Shown: piece after piece, positions 50,034-61,139 of the stretch | Layout of the letters: each line of letters begins with the position of its first letter | Position numbering within the stretch: position 1 is the first letter of the stretch | NCBI GenBank assembly: GCA_963691655.1 | Contig: OY829327.1 | Location: 55,874,079-55,938,078, forward strand | Reading direction: 5' to 3' | Source: Toxonevra muliebris | Taxonomy: Eukaryota > Arthropoda > Insecta > Diptera > Pallopteridae | DNA: 64,000 nt | Translations under genes and position numbers: made by a program | Notes under the pieces: model-generated | Told to the model about the DNA's origin: nothing | Database searches by the model: none | Seen by the model: the letters and a program-made list of their open reading frames with translations, nothing else

Positions 50034-51025
50034 TGTGTAATGGTAAAGTTTCCATTCACTGTATATTCTCTGACATTACGCTGAAATGTATAACGAGCAG
50101 TGTGGCCAACTTTTGTTTTTCAAAATCCGCTACAATGAAGAATAAAAAGCATATTTTCTTTAAAAAAGCGCTAAATTTAAGTACAATTTTTTTTATATAT
50201 CAAACGATTGCAGTTTCGTTCGAACCCATTTGCCGAAACTACGCAATTTCGGCTCAATGGGGACATGTTATTACGTTTGACTGTTTTTCTCTTTTTTGTT
50301 CCCTCCATAATGGCCGCTCTAGGCCCTCCATAGGCTGTTGTGCCAGAATAGAAGTAGAAGTAATGCAGTGAAAAATTTAAACTGCCATAATTGTAGTTTC
50401 GAGCCAATCTGAACAAATCCATCCGGGAGTTTAACTATACTTATACTTGAATCCCATGAAGACCATTTTTTGTTCAAAGAAATGATTTTTGAAATTGCTG
50501 CACAGTGCTATCAGCGGTGGTCTCTTTTTAAAAAATGCTTTTATGATATCTTTAGAATATTTTTAGATCTAGAAAAATTATATTTCGAAACTGCGTTTTA
50601 AATTATAGTATGCTGCGATTTTTCGTCTCTCTAGCAATGTTTTGTGAAGATTGCTAAATGGCCCATTAATTTTTTCAATTCCAAACGAAAATGTAACTTC
50701 CATTATCATCATACAAGACGTTATCTGCAAAACCACGTTTTTCAAAAATTTATTATGTTAAATTGGATATTGACTTCATTATCCATTGTTTGGTTTAGTT
50801 AAATTCCATTTTGTTTTAAACAAACGATTTTTGACATTTTTAAACAAAATAGGGAATATTTTCGTTTCAAGTAACTATAAAAATGGCTTTTCAAAGGATA
50901 TTTAAATGTCAAAACTTTAATCAAGGAAGCTCATGTGCTTTGCATATCTTTCCATTATTTATTTTTCCCCAATAGTGTTAATTATATCTCAATCAAAATT
51001 TCCAGAATTTTCAAACTTGAGACAA
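50034..51025. other. Non-coding DNA
   Basis: No supported gene. The 125-codon frame at 49994-50371 has no domain. A CCATAATGGCCGC motif near 50307 resembles part of the 19675/34575 repeats, but the similarity is short. Confidence 0.45.
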
Positions 51026-51029
51026 TTTA

Positions 51030-51035
51030 TTTATT
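51030..51035 (-). promoter_or_regulatory. Polyadenylation signal of the upstream GstZ copy
   Basis: AATAAATAAA on the minus strand about 35 bases after the stop codon; either overlapping hexamer (51026-51031 or 51030-51035) could serve. Confidence 0.6.
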
Positions 51036-51068
51036 TCACGGCGGTTTGCAAATGTTAAGCACATAAAT

Positions 51069-51899
51069 TCATTTTTTAGGCAGCTCCGGTGGACAGTCGG
51101 GTTGGATAAAGGGGTCAGCAGCACGAAAAGCTGGATTCGCTTCCAACTTACGATCGATACGTAGTATAATGGGATACGTACGAAGATCAACTTCGAATCT
51201 ACATATAAAACGAAGTTATCAAAGCATCAAGAAGTTTTTTTTCAAAGTGTTAAGGTTTTACCTTCGAGCATTGAAAACTTGCGGCACAAGGCAACAATCT
51301 GCCATAGAAATCTCATCACCCACACAATACTTTCCAGCTGAGGTTGACAATACCGTCTCCACAGCTCGAAACCCACGGTTGATCCAATGTTGAGCCCATT
51401 CCTTTTTCTTCTTATCACCCACATGTTTTAAAACGCATATATTTTGCAGCGGCTGAATGCTGGAGCAAATGATATCGCATATCTCACGAACCTTGGCACG
51501 ATTATACGCATCTTGTGGCAACAGTGGTGGCTGTGGGCGTGTCTCCTCCAGATAATGCATAATTGCTAAAGATTCAATTAGAATACGACCATCTGTAAAT
51601 TAAAATTAATATTAAAGATAGTATAACTTCAATAACAACAACCATTAGCAACCGCTTATCTCACCTATAAGCAAAGCTGGTACCTGCTCCATTGGATTTA
51701 CCTCACGATACTCATTGCCGAATTGCAATGAATTCAACAGACTAACTGGTTTGATGTCGTATGGAATCTCTTTGACGTTCAAAGCAATGCGAACACGCCA
51801 GGAGCATGAACTACGCCAATACGAATATAATATTGGCTTGGAATTGACGGCGTCAACAGGAAGAGGAGTTATAGAAGTAGAACAATTATTATCAGCCAT
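51069..51899 (-). CDS. GstZ1: Zeta-class glutathione transferase / maleylacetoacetate isomerase, paralogue 1
   Basis: Exons 51899-51665, 51592-51262 and 51198-51069 join to 231 residues with GT-AG introns of 72 and 63 bp. The enzyme isomerises maleylacetoacetate to fumarylacetoacetate in tyrosine catabolism, with glutathione as cofactor. The zeta-class catalytic motif [11 protein letters not shown], the PMEQVPAL glutathione-binding turn and the C-terminal [19 protein letters not shown] are all present. The frame stays open upstream to a TTG but has no earlier ATG, so ATG 51899 is chosen; the resulting length suits the family. Compared with paralogue 2 it has lost the KSGGEQHC loop (SLLNSLQFGNEYRE instead) and has LRTYP in place of LRPYP. 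It is thus the more derived copy. Which paralogue corresponds to Drosophila GstZ1 and which to GstZ2 is a guess. Confidence 0.93.
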
Positions 51900-51956
51900 T
51901 TTCAAGTTAACTGTACTTTTGTGATGATGCCACGATAAGCTCGTCAAGCACACCAA

Positions 51957-52205
51957 ACACTATTCCAAATGAATAGTGATAAAGTTTATACTAAATTAGG
52001 TTAGGAAAATAAGATTTTGACAGAAAAATTAGAATAAAAGAATCTTTTTTAAAAACTTATGTTTTTTATGAAACTTGCTGCGGATATTTAGCTCATTAGT
52101 TGTTACGATATCATGAAAAAATAATATGATTTTTTTATTTAACTAAAATATTCAGAATAGATTAATAAGTTTTCTTCAAATATCAATAATCAGCCAGCGA
52201 TATAC
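51957..52205 (-). promoter_or_regulatory. 5' flank of paralogue 1, duplicated with paralogue 2
   Basis: GATAAAGTTTAT..AAATTAGGTTAGG.AAATAA..AGATTT (about 51978-52018) and ATTCAGAATAGATTA .. TTCTTCAAAT .. AATCAGCC (about 52151-52197) recur in the same order upstream of the other GstZ gene (60490-60675). Conservation outside the coding region indicates that the duplicated segment included the promoter region. No TATA box stands out. Confidence 0.6.
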
Positions 52206-52290
52206 GGATATCACTTGTGATCACATTTGACAAAATAACGGATTTATTGTTAAAAACTGTCGCACAAGAGGGAGAATAATATTGCGGACA

Positions 52291-52400
52291 CAGTGTTCGA
52301 CCGAAAGTGATTTTTTGGCCGAAGCCGAAGCCAAACTTCGACCATTCATCTAACCTTCGGCCGAAGCCGAAGACCGAAGGATTTTTAAAATATAATAAAT
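52291..52400 (+). mobile_element. One end of a hAT-derived element (family of 35840-36526)
   Basis: CAGTGTTCGACCGAAAGTGA, TTTTTTGGCCGAAGCC and CCTTCGGCCGAAGCCGAAG match the right end of the 35840-36526 element in reverse complement. I cannot find the opposite end, so it is truncated or too decayed. Confidence 0.6.
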
Positions 52401-52801
52401 AAAAATCTGAAAGTAAATTTTTTCTACCTATGTATTTGCAAACATATACCCTAAAAAATTTAATGGGCGTGGTTTTATCAAGCCGAAAAAGTTGAATGCC
52501 TAAAAGTATTTGTTATTGAATAAACTTTTTATCAATTTATATTTTTATCAATTATTATTATGAATGAATAAATAAATAAATAAATCGTATGAATAAATAA
52601 CAAATAAATTTATTATTATTAATCGAATTCCCATAAGGTCGTAAATGCTTCATAATTTATTCTCCATACAAAAAAAAATTGTTTTCGGAAACGTATAAGC
52701 CAATTTCAGTGTGCAAACCTCCCATATAAGGAGTTTTGATTTTTTTTTTTATTTAATTGATAATATTTTACAAATTACAGAAAAATATAACTTTTATATT
52801 T

Positions 52802-53707
52802 CTAACCACTATTTATGAACTCGTGGACCTTTTTTTGGTAAGCCTTCAATTAGAGATTTGATAGTTGTTTCAGACACCTTTTTGGAACAGTTTGCCCATC
52901 TTTTTTTAAAATCTTCGATATTTTGGGACATTGTTTCTTTTCATAAGAGCCCAATATCTTTCCACTGGTCTTAGCTCCGGACAATTTGGAGGATTGGCCT
53001 CTCTTGGTACAAAAACTATGTTATTACTTTGGTACCACTCCAGAGCTTTATTGCCGTAGTAACATGATGCCAAATCAGGCCAAAAATATGTGGACACATT
53101 GTGCTCTCTTATGAAAGGAAGAAGTCTTTTTTTTCAAACATTCTTTGATGTATATTTCGGTATTTATAGAGCCCACTGTAACAAATTGCATATAGCTTGC
53201 CATACCCGGGATTTTTTAAGAAATTGTGTCTGCTTTTGGATTCTAAATTGTTCTTCGACATTTCCTCGAGCATCAGCAGTATAAAAATGTTGACCCGGAA
53301 GCTGCGTAAAATCTGCCAGTACATACGTTTCGTCGTCCATTATACAACATGAATATTTTTGTATGAAATTCGATTTTAATTTCCGAGCCCTACTTTTGGC
53401 GTCTAAATTTTTGCAGCATTCCTGTCTGGAACTTTTTGGACTTTGTATGTTTTCAAACCAGCATTGGCTTTAACTTTTCGGACCAAATAGTCAGAGCACT
53501 GGGCTAATCGGGCAGCTTTTGTGGTCCTTGTTTTCTTCCCGAACCAGGTTTCCTATCGATGGTCAAATTCTCCTGAAACTGTTTAATAACATTGGAAACA
53601 GTTTGACGGCAGACGTTCAATTATTTGGCCAATATTTTGTAGGACCAATTTGGATTTTTTTGAAAATTTTTAATAATTTTAAAACGTACTTCTTTTTCTT
53701 CACTCAT
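52802..53707 (-). pseudogene. DD37E-type (Tc1/mariner superfamily) transposase relic
   Basis: Reading from an ATG at 53707: the helix-turn-helix region NPNWSYKILAK, a stop, then LNVCRQTVSNVIKQF and a GRPR-like RKPGSGRK. Further on, MDDETYVLADFTQLPG (first catalytic aspartates) lies at about 53342-53295. FWPDLASCYYGNKALEW and PREANPPNCPELRPVERYWA (about 53090-52945) hold the second aspartate and the glutamate. Exactly 37 residues separate that D and E, the spacing that defines the DD37E family. The frame ends at a TAG at 52802-52804 after HEFINSG. Two in-frame stops and at least two frameshifts inactivate it. Terminal inverted repeats were not identified. Confidence 0.88.
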
Positions 53708-53962
53708 TTTGATCAAACTCACAATAAATCAACATGTTTGTCATTAAAAATAACAACTGACATATTTTTCAAAGATATCTAGATCAAAGAAATTTTTAAA
53801 TTTTACACCCAAAAAAAATTATTAGGTAAAACGTGTTTTAAGATTTTTTCAATTTCACTCCTTAGTTGAGTATTTCCAACATTAATGAAATTGAATTTAG
53901 TTCAATGTGAATTTTGAACATTTTTTTGGGCAACAGCTGATTTACACTCTTAGCCCTCTAAC

Positions 53963-54993
53963 CAGTGCTGTCGTTTTGAAAATTTTAAGGGGAGGAATTT
54001 TTCCTTTCAAGCGGAAGATTTTGCTTTACAGTGGAGTAATTTTCAAAATGTCTTACAAGTTTTTAAATAATATTATAAGTATATTAGATAATTGCAAACA
54101 GTTGCACTAATGTATAAAAATTTTATAAGAAAAAAATACAATTTTTTATAGCTTTTTTTTTACAGCTTCAGTTATACTTAAAACTAAAAAATTTATGAAA
54201 ATAAAACAAATTCATATAAAAACCAAATATTCCTTCTTTGGAAACAAACTGTAATATCATTAAATAATAAAAAAAATATTTTTAGTAATATTATAAATAA
54301 TAATAAAAAAAAGCAATAACGATTAAAAAACTACAACAAACTGGGTAAAAAAAAGTAGAAGGTTATTTGTGGTACTTTGAACCAACTTAATCGAAGGTAC
54401 CTAGTTGAAGGCGTAATTTTTTTTTTTTTTTTTCGTAGCTTTTCTTACCAACCATTTCTGCATTAACAGTTGCAGCCAGCAAGCAATTTCGTTTTTTGTC
54501 TTTTATCAGATACCATTGAGAAAAAATTCTATTTGCCGCTGCACTGCTATGTGGAAAACTTAAAATTGCCCCAATAAATTTTTCCAGTTTTGAAAGCATT
54601 CTTTAAATGAAAAATTTCACACCAAAATTCTTCCAGTTTTTGATATTGATATTTATTAAAGATGCAAACTTACTTTTACGCGGGTTTTCTACTATTGATT
54701 TCAATTGTCAAAAGCTACAAGCATTAACACAAAGACAAGCGAAAGCTTCTGGAAATGGAACACGAAGTTTTGAATTTTGACAGTAATCCAGCGATAAATA
54801 AAGTAGTTATAGTAACAAATATTTCACAGACAGAAACTAAAATAACCCAACAGAACACCTTTAGTTTGATTTACGTTTAAACCAAAAATTCAAGAATATA
54901 AAATAGGAGAATTTTTTTAGATTGGGGAGGACAGAAGGATTGAGATTTGAGCGGAGCACGAATACTCCGATCGGAGTTGCTTCGGCAGCACTG
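53963..54993. mobile_element. hAT element with perfect 8-bp target-site duplication
   Basis: The ends CAGTGCTGTCG (53963) and, in reverse complement, CAGTGCTGCCG (to 54993) match in 10 of 11 bases. CCTCTAAC flanks the element exactly on both sides (53955-53962 and 54994-55001). The 1,031 bp is too short for a full transposase, but it keeps part of one on the minus strand. The perfect duplication suggests a relatively recent insertion between the two GstZ genes. Confidence 0.92.
54387..54599 (-). pseudogene. Remnant of hAT transposase C-terminal dimerisation domain
   Basis: The frame contains FPHSSAAANRIFSQWYLIKD and KKRNCLLAATVNAEMV, matching the hAT C-terminal pattern (PxSSAxxERxFS followed by KxxRNRL). 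The glutamate usual before R in that motif is asparagine here. The frame then enters a lysine run from a poly-T tract. It lies inside the 53963-54993 element, which is therefore a deletion derivative of an autonomous hAT. Confidence 0.82.
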
Positions 54994-55333
54994 CCTCTAA
55001 CCCGTAAGGCCGCTCTGAGACAGCCATCATTCTATTTCAATTAATAGACAAGTGCAAATTAGTTTTTCTTAAAATTGATTGCCAGCCCTGAAGAAAGAAT
55101 AAACACAAAATATATGGTCAGTTTGCGCTTTCTGGGATTACACGATTGTTTTTTACAGTTATTTTTATCTGTATGTTATTTTGTGACGAAAAATTATCGC
55201 CCGTATTAAGTTTTTTATAAAAATTTATTATTATGGCGAGAATTTTTTAGTAAGTAGATAGACATATTCACTTTCATAATTTGTTACTGTTTGATGTAAA
55301 TAAATAGTTTTTTGTGGCTTACGCAATATTTTG

Positions 55334-55790
55334 TGAAGGCAGCCTCAGGGCGGCCTTCAGGGTTTAAATCAAAATTTGTTTTGTTTTTTGCAAATTACAT
55401 ATAGATATAATATGTATACTTTGGAATTTTATAGAAACAATGGAGAGTGATAATCGTACAACAAAGAAAATTCCAAATGAATGGTGTGAATATGAATGAA
55501 TAAAAGGTGGAATGTATCTAAAATATCTGAAGATACAGCGATTTCGACAATGACTATTGGACTAAATAAATAGGGTTTTTTTTGGTAGGACGAGTACTTT
55601 TCAGCTTTCATAGTCGTTACGTTGGATCCGAAATTGTGTTGCACAGTGTTATTTATTAACTTTTTTCTTTGGAATAAAATTATAAATTTCATTACTAATT
55701 ATTTTGTGTTTAATAAACATTTACATCAATGAAACAATGTATTTTTATTTTTTGGCTTAAACCCACAAGGCCGCCTCAGTGCAGCCTTTC
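55334..55790. repeat. Inverted repeat pair around AAGGCCGCC
   Basis: AAGGCAGCCTCAGGGCGGCC..TTCAGGGTTTA (55337-55367) is matched in reverse complement at about 55757-55790 (TAAACCCACAAGGCCGCC..TCAGTGCAGCCTTT). A third related copy, CTAACCCGTAAGGCCGCTCT..GAGACAGCC, lies directly at the hAT insertion point (about 54998-55026). An inverted TTAGAGGGTTAAAACC lies at 55921. The set looks like an older repeat family in which the hAT landed. Confidence 0.5.
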
Positions 55791-56329
55791 GTTTTTCTCA
55801 TCTAATTGCTAAACCCTAACACTAATCAAAAAATAGACTTCATCTTCATTTTTCTTTCTTCAATATTAACTGGAAACAAAAATTCTGGTGTTTGTTTTTT
55901 TATTATTTCAATCTTGCTGGTTAGAGGGTTAAAACCTACAGCAGAGAATACCTATATACACTTTGCCCACAAAGTGTGTTCGTGGTATTTACTAGTTTAC
56001 AAAATCCGTTTATTTAGTAGATATTGTATTTTCCAATTCAAGTGTATTGAATTTTACTTGCAACAAATTTAATATAAATGAAAAATATATACAAAAATAT
56101 CCAATAGAAGCAAAACAAAAATTCCGTTGCTTACAATGTTATGTTAGATACATGAAACCAAAAATGTTTTCTGCTATCGGCAACATAAGATGTGAAAAAT
56201 GTTTTTAGTCAAACACAACAAACTCATCCATTCACACATTTCGTTCGCAGTATCAGTTGTTGCGGTTGAAGTTCGTTCATTTGGTCGGTTAGCTAGAGCC
56301 CGTTGTCTACAAATTATTCCCCTAAAAAG

Positions 56330-57000
56330 GTGAAGAGCGAAATGCGACCTCTTTACAATCTAACCTCTTTGTTTTGTCTCTTCAAAATAGCTGTATGTAA
56401 AAATATAAGAAATAAGAAACTCAGTCAATTTAATGATTCAATAATTTGGCGATGGTTTTTTTACTATACTCGGAGTCCTTTGCTTTTTATTGATGGAATA
56501 ATAAACGCACAAAAATATGGAGAAGTCATAACGGGTTCTGTCGTGCCTATTGTGGAGGAACAATATGAACATTTTAGTGAGGCTACTTCCAGGAAGACTC
56601 AGCACCATGCCACAGTGCAAAATCAGTTAGCTTTTATCAGTAATAAACTGTCTTAATATGCACATGTTTCTGGCTAAAAATAAACAAAATAATCGTTTTG
56701 ATTTTTTTGCACCTGCTGAAAATGTTAAAGGACCTCAGTATTCAACATATGGATTGGGCTGGAAACTCTCCAAATTTAAATCCAATCGACCTTTTATGGC
56801 ATGTGATGAAACGTAAAGTGGCTCAGCATAAACCGAAGAATAAACTGAACCTAAGAATAGTTTTGGAAAAAGGAAATTTCAAACAGTACAAAATCTGGTT
56901 GAATCAATGCCTGCTCGGATCGAAGTTGTTATTGCATCCAAAGTCGAGTCGACATCATATTAAATTTAAGATTAGAATATTTTTTTATCTAATGTTCAAG
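56330..57000 (+). pseudogene. Tc1-like transposase relic (C-terminal half)
   Basis: In one frame, WRWFFYYTRSPLLFIDGIIN followed by YGEVITGSVVPIVEEQ corresponds to the VWGCFSxxGxGPLxFIDG block. HHATVQN may be the second aspartate block (normally QDxAPCHTA), badly mutated. In another frame from about 56735, MDWAGNSPNLNPIDLLWHVMKR is the WPxxSPDLNPIExLW block. The usual glutamate of NPIE is aspartate. Stops and frameshifts separate the pieces. It is a different family from the DD37E relic 3 kb to its left. Confidence 0.8.
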
Positions 57001-57024
57001 AAAACAAAACACAATTTTTTTTAA

Positions 57025-59517
57025 ATTGTTTAAAAATTTTGGAAAACGAAATAAATATATGATTATCAATATTATGAAATATATTTGAATTCAATAATAT
57101 TTTGTTAAATAGCGTATATTTGTCTATTAAACACACGTTTAAAAAACTATGAATGTGGTCCCAACATAAGCTGTAAAAATTAAAAAATACTGCTAAAAAT
57201 GAAGTGGTAAGATGTGCGTGACCGCAGGTGTACATGTTTACACTTTACTGTCTTCGGCAAAGTTGCAGCTTTTATTACGGCCAACAAATAGTGTTGTCGA
57301 CTAAAATGTCGAGAAAACCGAACTTTTTCGTTGATTTTTTTGAATCAGTATACCCATACGAAAGTCACTCCCTTTTATCTCTATTTTTGACTATCAATTT
57401 CAAGCACAGTGATACCAACCAAATTTTTATATGAGATAGATAAACTATTAAGGTATTCACAAGGTGTCTTATTCGGCGTTGTACCCTTTCATTTGCCATA
57501 AATTCTTTAACTTTTTACACAAAATTATACGGCAGCTTGTGAATTACTTTTATATAAACAAAATTTCTTGGTTCCTTACGATGTAAGCGAAATTACGACG
57601 TATCTACTTTCTGAATATACTTTGCATTCGTAGGACAATATAATTCAGAGATAATCGATACTTTGTGAAGTACTTCATTCAATTTACCATTGGGTTGTAT
57701 TTCGTATACATTTATAAATAATTTCACTTTTTCAAATTCAAATGTTCTTTATTAAGTATTATTATTAATTTATTGAATTGTAATTTTGAGTTATTTTAAA
57801 AAAATTCTATTTCGTTACAATTACAGACAACATATGCATTTTGAGTACTAGATACTTTTAAAAAATTTGTATTTTCTTCAATGATTTGGTACCTATGTAT
57901 TTAATTTTTAATAAAATTTAAGAATATTCCAATACCAATGAAAGTGCACAAAACAATATATTTTTGTAGGTTTCTTTTCATTTTTATAAAAGGGTTACAA
58001 GTATGTACGCAAATGTAACGAATCAATATTTAAAATCATAAACTTATGTTAACCTACAATTTTTATAAACATTTTATTTAATTCAAAATGTTTTTTTTTT
58101 TTTTTTTTGTTAACACAAACAAAACACATATAAATTTATTGTATGCCTTTTAGCTGTAGTACGAGAAGTAGTAGTGCATACATTCAGAAAAATATGTCTA
58201 AAGAAGTTAGCATGCAAATTTAGTTTAAATTGAACTATTTATGTGTCTGTGACATCTGTTTTTATAGTTACATTAACTATATGTTTATAGTGAAAATGTC
58301 TGCACATATTTTTGACGTAGAAAATGCTTGATGCTTTTGAGGATTTAACGGAATATGACATCGGATCTATATAATCTTCCTATAGGAAAAATAATTTTGA
58401 AATTAATAAATAAAATTGCAGAAAACGCAGTACTTGGGTAACTTTTGTTTGTGATTATGTAGTTGACACAAGAAAGTTTATTGTGAAAACTTGGGCGTGT
58501 TATGTTTTTCAATATTAAATTAAATGTAAGTACAAAATTTGAGAAAATCATGAAACCATAGTGATAGAATAATCGAAAATAAATATTTCCTAAAACGATT
58601 CGTTGGAATAGCTGCATAAAGTTTTTTATTAATTATAACAAGCGATAATATAAAGCTAGCAAATCTAAAAAATCGCAGATTGTCTGCCATGCAAATTTTC
58701 ACAAAATAACTAGTAGTTATATAGCTCCTGGACTTTAGTTCTGAATGCCTCCTCGCCACCAATGGTGAACATAATTAGGGATAGCTATAAAGGAAAATAC
58801 ATTAAATCTATATTTTTTATTACAATACATTTTTGATTTGCAATGTTTTCATTCTACAATATTTAGTTTAGTTAAATATTTAGCTGCTTCACTTGTTTAT
58901 TGAAATCTTATTAGCATTTGTAGCTTTAATTTGTTTACTGAAGTTTGTACTTTTTGAAATAAGTTATAAGTTTCTTTGGAATAACTTGTTTTACTTTTGT
59001 TTCTGTTTGTTTGTTTTTCATGTTTGTAAACTTTCTTAAAAATCCCTGAATGTAATTTTGCTTTTCGTACAGATTTAGCTTTCTTGAGTTTTGTTCTGAT
59101 TTTGTTTTTGCAATCATAAATGAAATTTTACTCTTAAATTACTAATGTTTTTTTTTTGTTTTCTTTTTTAAATAAAAACCATATATATATATATATATCT
59201 TTTAGATAATTTTCACAATTTAGCCAAAGATTATAATTTTTTATTTCAATTTTATATTAAAACAAAATATGAAATATTTTCTCAAAGAATATATAAATAA
59301 TTTTCAATCCATATTTAAATGCAGTTGTTGCAACTTCAATCACATCAACTTTTCTTATTTGCTTACTTCTACTTTCTTCACCTTACTTTTTTCATAATAA
59401 TTTCAATCATATTTTAATCATCATCATCATCATCTTCATTATTTGTATTTATATGAATTTCGAAAACTGCAATCACTTTTTCGTTTTACGGCGTTTTGCA
59501 GTTGTTGACGGAAAATT
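57025..59517. other. Non-coding DNA, 3' flank of GstZ paralogue 2
   Basis: Extremely AT-rich. TA microsatellite near 59180-59200, CAT run near 59419-59435. Frames such as 58345-58617 and 58935-59117 carry no motifs. Confidence 0.5.
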
Positions 59518-60459
59518 CTATTTATTTGGCAGCTCCGGAGGGCAGTCCGGCTGGTTGGAGGGGTGAGCGGCACGGAAAGCGGGATTCGCTTCCAACTCAC
59601 GATCGATACGTAAAATAATGGGATACGGACGAAGATCAACATGGAATCTATATATAGGAAGAATTTATCAAAATATATCATCACAACAACTTTTTTTTTC
59701 CAAAGTATGTAGGTTTTACCTTCGAGCATTAAAAACTTGCGGCACAAGGCAACAATCTGCCATAGAAATCTCATCACCCACACAATACTTTCCAGCAGAG
59801 GTTGACAATACCTTTTCCACCGCTCGGAAACCACGTGTAATCCAATGTTGAGCCCATTCTTTTTTCTTCTCTTCGCCCACGTGTATCAAAACGATTAAGT
59901 TTTGGAGCGGTTGAATGCCCGAGCAAATAATTTCGCATATCTCACGTACCTTAGCACGCTTATGTACATCTTGTGGTAACAGTGGACGCTGTGGGCGTGT
60001 CTCTTCTAGATAATGCATAATTGCTAAAGATTCAATTAGAGTATGACCATCTGAAAAATATGATTTTAAATTAAATAGACATTCAATAACACAGGAATAG
60101 CTATTCTTACCAATTTGTAAAGCTGGAACCTGCTCCATTGGATTCACCTCACGATACTCATTGCAGTGTTGCTCTCCTCCAGATTTAATCAGACTAATCG
60201 GTTTGATGTCGTATGGAATTTCTTTGACATTCAAAGCAATGCGCACACGCCAGGAACATGAGCTCCGCCAATACGAATATAATATTGGCTTCAAGTTGGC
60301 AGCGTCAACAGAAAAAGATGTTGAAGTAGTATTAGTATTAATATTATTAGCCATTTTCAATGTAAATATATTATTATGAAGCAACTTGCTTGCACTGGGT
60401 CTAGAAACGTACTGATATTGATTCAGTAAGCGGCCATACAACATATTCTTTATGCCCAT
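59518..60459 (-). CDS. GstZ2: Zeta-class glutathione transferase / maleylacetoacetate isomerase, paralogue 2, with N-terminal extension
   Basis: Exons 60459-60111, 60050-59720 and 59647-59518 give 269 residues; starting at the internal ATG 60354 gives 234. Intron positions and phases equal those of paralogue 1. [46 protein letters not shown] and DCPPELPNK are conserved, and the body closely resembles Drosophila GstZ proteins. The 35-residue extension begins [20 protein letters not shown], has several K/R and no D/E, and looks like a mitochondrial presequence. Two ATGs could give mitochondrial and cytosolic forms. The frame is open above 60459 but with no ATG. Intron 1 (60051-60110) is 60 bp with no in-frame stop, so retention would insert 20 residues. 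Confidence 0.93.
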
Positions 60460-60489
60460 ACTCGTTGTTGAAATTATTCTTAATGACTT

Positions 60490-60690
60490 TTGATAAAGTT
60501 TATTCACAAATCAGGTTAGGCAAATAACAAGATTTCGATAAACAAAATTTACATAATGAAAAAAAAAAAAATATTTTAATCTATTTTAGTTTTGAAGCTG
60601 GTTTTCTACAAAACCTATTATGAATATTCAGAGTAGATTTAGAATTATTCTTGAAATACTACAATCAGCCGGCTAGAAACAACACACTTA
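60490..60690 (-). promoter_or_regulatory. 5' flank of paralogue 2, duplicated with paralogue 1
   Basis: TTGATAAAGTTTAT..AAATCAGGTTAGG.AAATAA..AGATTT and ATTCAGAGTAGATTTA .. TTCTTGAAAT .. AATCAGCCG parallel 51978-52197. The first block directly precedes the upstream ATG. Confidence 0.6.
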
Positions 60691-60699
60691 TTTTTGGTA

Positions 60700-61135
60700 C
60701 TTATCAGAATAACGATTGCACTTATAGTAAAAAGCGGAATGGGAAAGAGAAACGAAGTATGAGATAGAGAGACATAAATGATTGATAAATAATATTGCGC
60801 TTGCAAATATGCTAAACAATTTTTAAGTTTCTTGTTTAGCGTTAGGATTTCGATTTTCTTTCAATTGAGAAAAATAATTTGGCAATAGTTTTGAAAAACA
60901 TTTTATGTTTTAGACGTATTTATTTTGGGCAAAATGTATTTTCCAACTCTTGCTCGGTTTATTATAATGTAAAAATTTGATTAACCAATTAAAATTTGAT
61001 CAGTTAAATCTGAAAAATATTTTTATTTGATGGAAAGTTAAATATCTGTGAACAGGGTGATTCAGAGGTTATATGAGCAACACCTCCCACGCTACAAAGG
61101 ATTACATTGAGCCATTGTGAGTCTAGTACTACAGA
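60700..61135. other. Non-coding DNA
   Basis: AT-rich. No gene or repeat partner found between the GstZ 5' flank and the 3' end of the retrotransposon. Confidence 0.5.
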
Positions 61136-61139
61136 ATAA

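Noticed and set aside
51900..51956. N-terminal extension of GstZ paralogue 1 beginning at 51956
   Set aside because: The codon there is TTG, not ATG, so the extension has no standard initiator; the ATG at 51899 gives the family-typical length.
60460..60507. Further extension of GstZ paralogue 2 to 60507
   Set aside because: The codon at 60507 is GTG; the first ATG in frame is at 60459.
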